From assembly GCA_937874315.1 (NCBI GenBank), contig CALNAE010000209.1, forward strand, positions 1 through 7,306: a stretch of DNA of 7,306 nt. Reading direction: 5' to 3'. Positions 1 through 7,306 of this stretch are shown one piece after another (position 1 is the first letter of the stretch; each line of letters starts with the position of its first letter). The translations under genes were made by a program, and so were the position numbers. This DNA is from an uncultured Bifidobacterium sp. GTDB taxonomy: Bacteria; Actinomycetota; Actinomycetes; Actinomycetales; Bifidobacteriaceae. The notes beneath the pieces are model-generated. The model was given only the letters and a program-made list of their open reading frames with translations. It made no database searches and was not told where the DNA came from.

Positions 1-196
1 TGATGTTGCCCAACGGGCATCCGGTCATGCAGAACGGGGTGCCGCAGTCCATGCACCGCGAGGCCTGAGCCGCGGTCCACGGCTGCGCGCCATGCTCCCC
101 GTGTACGTCGAACCAGTCACGGACACGCTCCTCAACGGGTCGATCGGCCAGCTCGTGACGGGTTCTGACCTTGAGAAAACCTCTTGGATCACCCAT
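1..196 (-). CDS. gltD: Glutamate synthase small (beta) subunit GltD, N-terminal fragment
   Basis: This is the first 65 codons of the NADPH-dependent glutamate synthase beta subunit. The gene runs off the left edge of the window. The subunit takes electrons from NADPH through FAD and passes them, via Fe-S clusters, to the FMN of GltB in the cytoplasm. The fragment starts MGDPRGFLKVRTR, a typical GltD opening. At residues 48-62 it carries CMDCGTPFCMTGCPL, the N-terminal cysteine motif that ligates a 4Fe-4S cluster in this family. The ATG lies one base after the gltB stop (TGA-C-ATG). A GGAAGGAG ribosome site nine bases upstream is embedded in the end of gltB, which supports this start and implies co-transcription and coupled translation with gltB. 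The FAD and NADPH domains lie outside the window, so intactness of the rest cannot be judged. Confidence 0.95.
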   Translation of the reverse strand, partial: MGDPRGFLKVRTRHELADRPVEERVRDWFDVHGEHGAQPWTAAQASRCMDCGTPFCMTGCPLGNI

Positions 197-197
197 G

Positions 198-4769
<4,572 letters not shown>

Positions 4770-4773
4770 CGAG

Positions 4774-4785
4774 TCACCTCTTCCT
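4774..4785 (-). promoter_or_regulatory. Ribosome binding site deciding the GTG start of gltB
   Basis: The minus strand reads AGGAAGAGGTGA and then CTCG before the GTG at 4769. The GAGGTGA part is a strong match to the anti-Shine-Dalgarno sequence at normal spacing. No comparable site precedes the in-frame ATG at 4883, so this decides the start in favour of the GTG. Confidence 0.7.
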
Positions 4786-4804
4786 GGATTGTCCGGTTCC
4801 TGCG

Positions 4805-4833
4805 ATGATAGTGCCTTCACAGAATAAAGTCGC
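4805..4833 (-). promoter_or_regulatory. Possible sigma-70-type promoter for gltBD
   Basis: On the minus strand a TATCAT hexamer (4805-4810) resembles a -10 box. Seventeen bases upstream of it lies GCGACT (4828-4833), a weak -35 match that shares only the central GAC. Transcription would begin near 4798 and give a leader of about 30 bases ending at the gltB GTG. It sits in the only non-coding stretch upstream of gltB. This is inference from position and hexamer similarity. gltB could also be read through from the kinase-VOC unit, as no clear terminator separates them. Confidence 0.3.
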
Positions 4834-4891
4834 TGTTCGACGCGCTGGCCCTGATGTTCGCATGCCGGACGATGGCGTTCCAATCCGCGTC

Positions 4892-5329
4892 TTATTGTTT
4901 CTCGGTGCGGGCATACCCGTTACGGTGTGACCAATCGATCACGGCCTCGACGTTGTTGCCGTCAGGATCCAGGACGAATGCCGAATAGTAACCGATATGA
5001 TAATTCCTTGGTCCAGGGGCGCCATTGTCGCGGCCACCCGCGTGCAGCGCCGCTTGGTAGAATGCGCGCACGTCGGCGCAATCAAATGCGAGGAAGGCGA
5101 TGTGGGTCGTTATATAAGGCAGTTGGGTTACTTGTGGCGAAGCACTTGCCGGGGTATCGCAAAGCGGCGCGATATAGAAATCGGAGTGCGGCGTACCATC
5201 GTCGACGCCAAAACCAAGCGTCGGCCCATGATGCGCCTTCGCCACGTATCCAAGTGGAGCGAGCGCGTAAGCGTAGAATGCCATGCTGCGCTCGATGTCG
5301 CGTACATGCAGGGTCATGTGATCAATCAT
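4892..5329 (-). CDS. VOC-superfamily (glyoxalase/bleomycin-resistance fold) protein
   Basis: This gene encodes a 145-residue cytoplasmic protein with the paired beta-alpha-beta-beta-beta layout of the vicinal oxygen chelate superfamily. The N-terminal half opens MIDHMTLHVRDIERSMAFY. The C-terminal half has THIAFLAFDCADVRAFY near 75-91 and YHIGYYSAFVLDPDGNNVEAV at 110-130, a very typical VOC ending. By comparison with known members, likely metal ligands are His4, His76 and Glu128. The family includes glyoxalase I, dioxygenases, epimerases and antibiotic-binding proteins, and nothing here identifies the substrate. Two adjacent ATGs are possible. The second (5329) is preferred because GGAGGTG at 5334-5340 then has a spacing like that of gltB; the first (5332) would add one Met. 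The start overlaps the end of the upstream kinase by eight bases, so the two are probably translated together. Confidence 0.85.
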   Translation of the reverse strand: MIDHMTLHVRDIERSMAFYAYALAPLGYVAKAHHGPTLGFGVDDGTPHSDFYIAPLCDTPASASPQVTQLPYITTHIAFLAFDCADVRAFYQAALHAGGRDNGAPGPRNYHIGYYSAFVLDPDGNNVEAVIDWSHRNGYARTEKQ

Positions 5330-6923
5330 CATGCACCTCCCGTGTCTGTTCAGCGCCGAGCAATTCTCTTTTCAAACTGTTGATGGCCGGATACAGTCTT
5401 CGATACTGTCCGTATACGTTATCGTAGAGCGATACGTCGCGCGAGTGAGGCTCATATGTAACGCTTTCGCGACGGGCAGATAGCCTGGCGCTGACCTCGT
5501 CAAGCGAGGGAATACACCCGAGAGAATATTGCGCGAGAAACGCAAGAGCCGCTGCTGGCAGCACCTCGGCATTGCGAAACACATCGATGCGATGTCCCAG
5601 AACGTCGGCCATGATCTGGCACCAGACACGCTCCCGTGCTCCGCCGCCGATCAGTGAGATATGCACTGGTTCAACGGCAAAGGTTTCCAGACCTTGACGA
5701 ATGGAGAAAGCGACTCCCTCGAGCGCCGCGCGTGCCATATCCGCAGCCGTTGTGTCGGCTGAAATCCCGACATAGGCGCCACGGATGGAGGCGTTCATGA
5801 CCGGAAAGCGTTCGCCGGACAGATAGGGCAGACACAGCACGCCGTGGCTGCCGGGAGCGCTTCCGGCAAGCATCGTGCTCATATTCGCGTAATTATTCGT
5901 GTCATGATTGGCATCGTTGATATTGATTGTGTCGCCATGGCAACCTGCGAACATCGATGTGGCCCAGCGATGTACATTGCCGGCGTTGAGAAAGGGCACG
6001 CCGTTGATCACGCCGCCGCCCGTAGCATGGCCCGTATCTCCCGCTGTGGTGCAGGCGAGGTTGGCCACTCCTTCCCGATTCGTGATCGGTTCGGGCGAGA
6101 TGGCGGCGATCCATCCCGAGGTGCCGATATTGATGTTGTATTCGCCGGGTCTGGTCACCCCGCTGGCAAGCGTGGTGGCACCCGCATCCCCGATGCCTGC
6201 GAATACCGGCGTGCCGGGAGCAAGACCGGTCAATTTCGCAGCCATATCGGTAACCCTGCCCACTTGTTCCTGGGGATTGCGCAGTGCGGGGAACAACGTC
6301 CGATTGATACCGGCGGCATCGATCAGTCGGGTGTTCCATAGCCGCCGATGGATATCCATCGCACCGACGGTGGAGCTGGCGACGACATCGGCGGAGAATG
6401 TTCCGGTCAACCGGGCGGTGAGATAGTCCTTGGCATCGAAAAGCACGTGGCGGATTTTCGCGAAATTCTCCGGTTCATGCCGCTTGAGCCACATGAGTTT
6501 GGGCAGCGGTAGCGAGCCTTCGAGCCGATTGCCGGTTATGTTCCGAAATGCCCGGCCATCCAGGGTTTCGGCCATCTCCTGCGCTTCTCGATCTGCCCGT
6601 CCATCGGAGTAAAGGATCGCATGCCGTACTGGATTGAGACGATCATCGAGTGTGATGAGATCCTGCATCTGTCCGCTCATGATAATGCCGGCGACGTCGG
6701 CCGGACCAAACATCTGCTCGGATTCGTTGGCCCGATCCAGCATGGCATGAATCACCTGTAGAAATGCCCGCCACCAATCGCGAGGATCTTGCTCCTGTCG
6801 ACCGTCGACCGCGAATAGCGGCAGATCATCGCTGGTGCAGGAGACCGCGATACCACCGTCGGCTCTGACCAGCACGCCCTTGACCGCTGTGGTGCCTGCA
6901 TCGAATGTCGCAATATAGTCCAT
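5322..6923 (-). CDS. FGGY-family carbohydrate kinase, xylulokinase-like, substrate unassigned
   Basis: This gene encodes a 533-residue cytoplasmic ATP-dependent sugar kinase of the FGGY family, which has two actin-like (ASKHA) domains. The N-terminal domain starts with the phosphate-1 motif DAGTTAVKG (8-16) and includes EQDPRDWW (44-51), SGQMQDLI (83-90), ILYSDGRAD (103-111), PKLMWLKRHEPE (141-152) and AKDYLTARLTG (164-174). Asp246 in GIGDAGATT is the expected catalytic base. The C-terminal domain has the phosphate-2 loop NIGTSG (265-270), LPYLSGERFP (365-374), and the FGGY signature and adenosine motif GGGARERVW near 426-434. Overall it resembles xylulokinases, but they usually have GQMHG where this has GQMQD. 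An Asn/Asp/Thr-rich segment lies at about 330-350. The ATG at 6923 is supported by the motif position, although no good ribosome site precedes it. The end overlaps the VOC gene. Alternatives are a kinase for another ketose or a polyol; the family call is firm, the substrate is not. Confidence 0.9.
   Translation of the reverse strand: MDYIATFDAGTTAVKGVLVRADGGIAVSCTSDDLPLFAVDGRQEQDPRDWWRAFLQVIHAMLDRANESEQMFGPADVAGIIMSGQMQDLITLDDRLNPVRHAILYSDGRADREAQEMAETLDGRAFRNITGNRLEGSLPLPKLMWLKRHEPENFAKIRHVLFDAKDYLTARLTGTFSADVVASSTVGAMDIHRRLWNTRLIDAAGINRTLFPALRNPQEQVGRVTDMAAKLTGLAPGTPVFAGIGDAGATTLASGVTRPGEYNINIGTSGWIAAISPEPITNREGVANLACTTAGDTGHATGGGVINGVPFLNAGNVHRWATSMFAGCHGDTININDANHDTNNYANMSTMLAGSAPGSHGVLCLPYLSGERFPVMNASIRGAYVGISADTTAADMARAALEGVAFSIRQGLETFAVEPVHISLIGGGARERVWCQIMADVLGHRIDVFRNAEVLPAAALAFLAQYSLGCIPSLDEVSARLSARRESVTYEPHSRDVSLYDNVYGQYRRLYPAINSLKRELLGAEQTREVHDD
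5334..5341 (-). promoter_or_regulatory. Ribosome binding site of the VOC gene
   Basis: The minus strand reads GGGAGGTG within the last codons of the kinase gene. It lies four bases before the ATG at 5329 but only one base before the ATG at 5332, so it favours 5329 as the start. The strong site suggests that the VOC protein is well translated in its own right as well as by coupling. Confidence 0.6.
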
Positions 6924-7015
6924 GCAAGTTCATCGTAGTCAATATCGGGTGTCGCAGCCCGCCTATTGTGTTTCCGTCCGCAATTTCATGCCACCTCGAA
7001 ACCGAGATCCGAAAG
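6924..7015 (-). other. Intergenic gap between the hemW-like gene and the kinase
   Basis: This 92-base stretch has no convincing promoter hexamer pair, no rho-independent terminator (no GC-rich stem followed by a T run) and no strong ribosome site for the kinase. The only symmetry I see is a small CTCG-aaac-CGAG inverted repeat at 6995-7006, which is too short to call an operator. How the kinase is transcribed is therefore open. Confidence 0.5.
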
Positions 7016-7306
7016 TCACAGACCGATGATGTCGAAGAACCGCTCGATAAGAGAATCATTGAGCAACCGCCCGCGTATGGTGGGAATCGCTCGGTTGCCG
7101 CGGACGGTGATCAGACCGTCATCGACCAATGCGGCGATGTGTTCGCCGTGCAAGCTGAAATCGTCCGTTCCCCTGACCTCGGCGTGCGCGCGGGACGCGA
7201 CCGGATTCGCGACATCGGTGTCACGGGTGCCGGTGAGGACCCCATGACCGCCGTCGCCGTCATCTGGTTCGCACATCGCCTTACCGAGCCTGCTCAGATC
7301 GAGCCC
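7016..7306 (-). CDS. hemW: HemW-like radical-SAM protein, C-terminal fragment
   Basis: The reading frame is open to the right edge of the window and ends with TGA at 7016, giving the last 96 residues of a longer protein. It reads GLDLSRLG at the edge and finishes with LVDDGLITVRGNRAIPTIRG and then RLLNDSLIERFF. This pattern (a short winged-helix-like end with 'dGL...R..PT.RGRLLND') is what I know from the C-terminus of HemW/HemN-like proteins. Those were annotated as oxygen-independent coproporphyrinogen III oxidases but are now viewed as heme chaperones in many bacteria. The diagnostic CxxxCxxC radical-SAM motif lies outside the window, so the call rests on the tail alone. The internal ATG at 7276 is not a likely start. 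Confidence 0.6.
   Translation of the reverse strand, partial: GLDLSRLGKAMCEPDDGDGGHGVLTGTRDTDVANPVASRAHAEVRGTDDFSLHGEHIAALVDDGLITVRGNRAIPTIRGRLLNDSLIERFFDIIGL

Noticed and set aside
4791..4869. Inverted copies of CCGGAC about 70 bases apart upstream of gltB, considered as a leader structure or operator
   Set aside because: The arms are only six bases long and far apart, which is expected by chance in GC-rich DNA. No terminator or riboswitch pattern accompanies them.
4927..5427. Plus-strand open frames opposite the VOC gene
   Set aside because: They overlap a clear VOC protein on the other strand, and their products are Arg-rich with no family features.
6995..7006. CTCG-N4-CGAG inverted repeat after the hemW stop, considered as a terminator or repressor site
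   Set aside because: The stem is four bases with no T run, and no second copy is present, so neither role is supported.
6826..7059. A 77-codon minus-strand frame spanning the gap upstream of the kinase
   Set aside because: It overlaps both the hemW tail and the kinase start in another frame, lacks a ribosome site and has no recognisable features.

Overview
All recognisable genes in this window lie on the minus strand. Read in the direction of transcription, from high to low coordinates, the order is: the C-terminal end of a HemW-like radical-SAM protein (cut by the right edge), an FGGY-family carbohydrate kinase, a small VOC-superfamily (glyoxalase fold) protein, the large subunit of glutamate synthase (gltB), and the first 65 codons of its small subunit (gltD, cut by the left edge). 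The high G+C content, the GGAGG-type ribosome sites and the character of the GltB/GltD proteins suggest a high-GC Gram-positive bacterium. Bifidobacteriaceae is my best guess, based on remembered family resemblance and not on a search.

About 62% of the window is gltB (198-4769). It encodes a 1523-residue, complete and apparently functional alpha subunit. It has the N-terminal cysteine nucleophile behind a short propeptide, the glutaminase motifs, the FMN domain, the three cysteines of the 3Fe-4S cluster and the GXGXG C-terminal domain. gltD follows one base after the gltB stop codon and begins with the expected Fe-S cysteine motif. Together they make the NADPH-type glutamate synthase (GOGAT), which converts glutamine plus 2-oxoglutarate to two glutamates and so anchors ammonium assimilation. 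A plausible promoter and a good ribosome site sit in the 122-base gap upstream of gltB.

Upstream of gltB is a two-gene unit: an FGGY kinase (5322-6923) whose end overlaps the start of a VOC protein (4892-5329). The kinase has all the core motifs of a sugar kinase of the xylulokinase type but differs at the substrate-side motif, so its sugar is not assigned. The VOC protein keeps a plausible metal-binding triad, but its substrate is unknown. The translational overlap suggests that the two are made together. No transporter or regulator for a sugar pathway is visible in the window.

The 92 bases between the hemW-like gene and the kinase hold no convincing terminator or promoter. I found no RNA genes, CRISPR arrays, insertion sequences or notable repeats. 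Most of the window is ordinary housekeeping DNA. The part worth a second look is the kinase-VOC pair.
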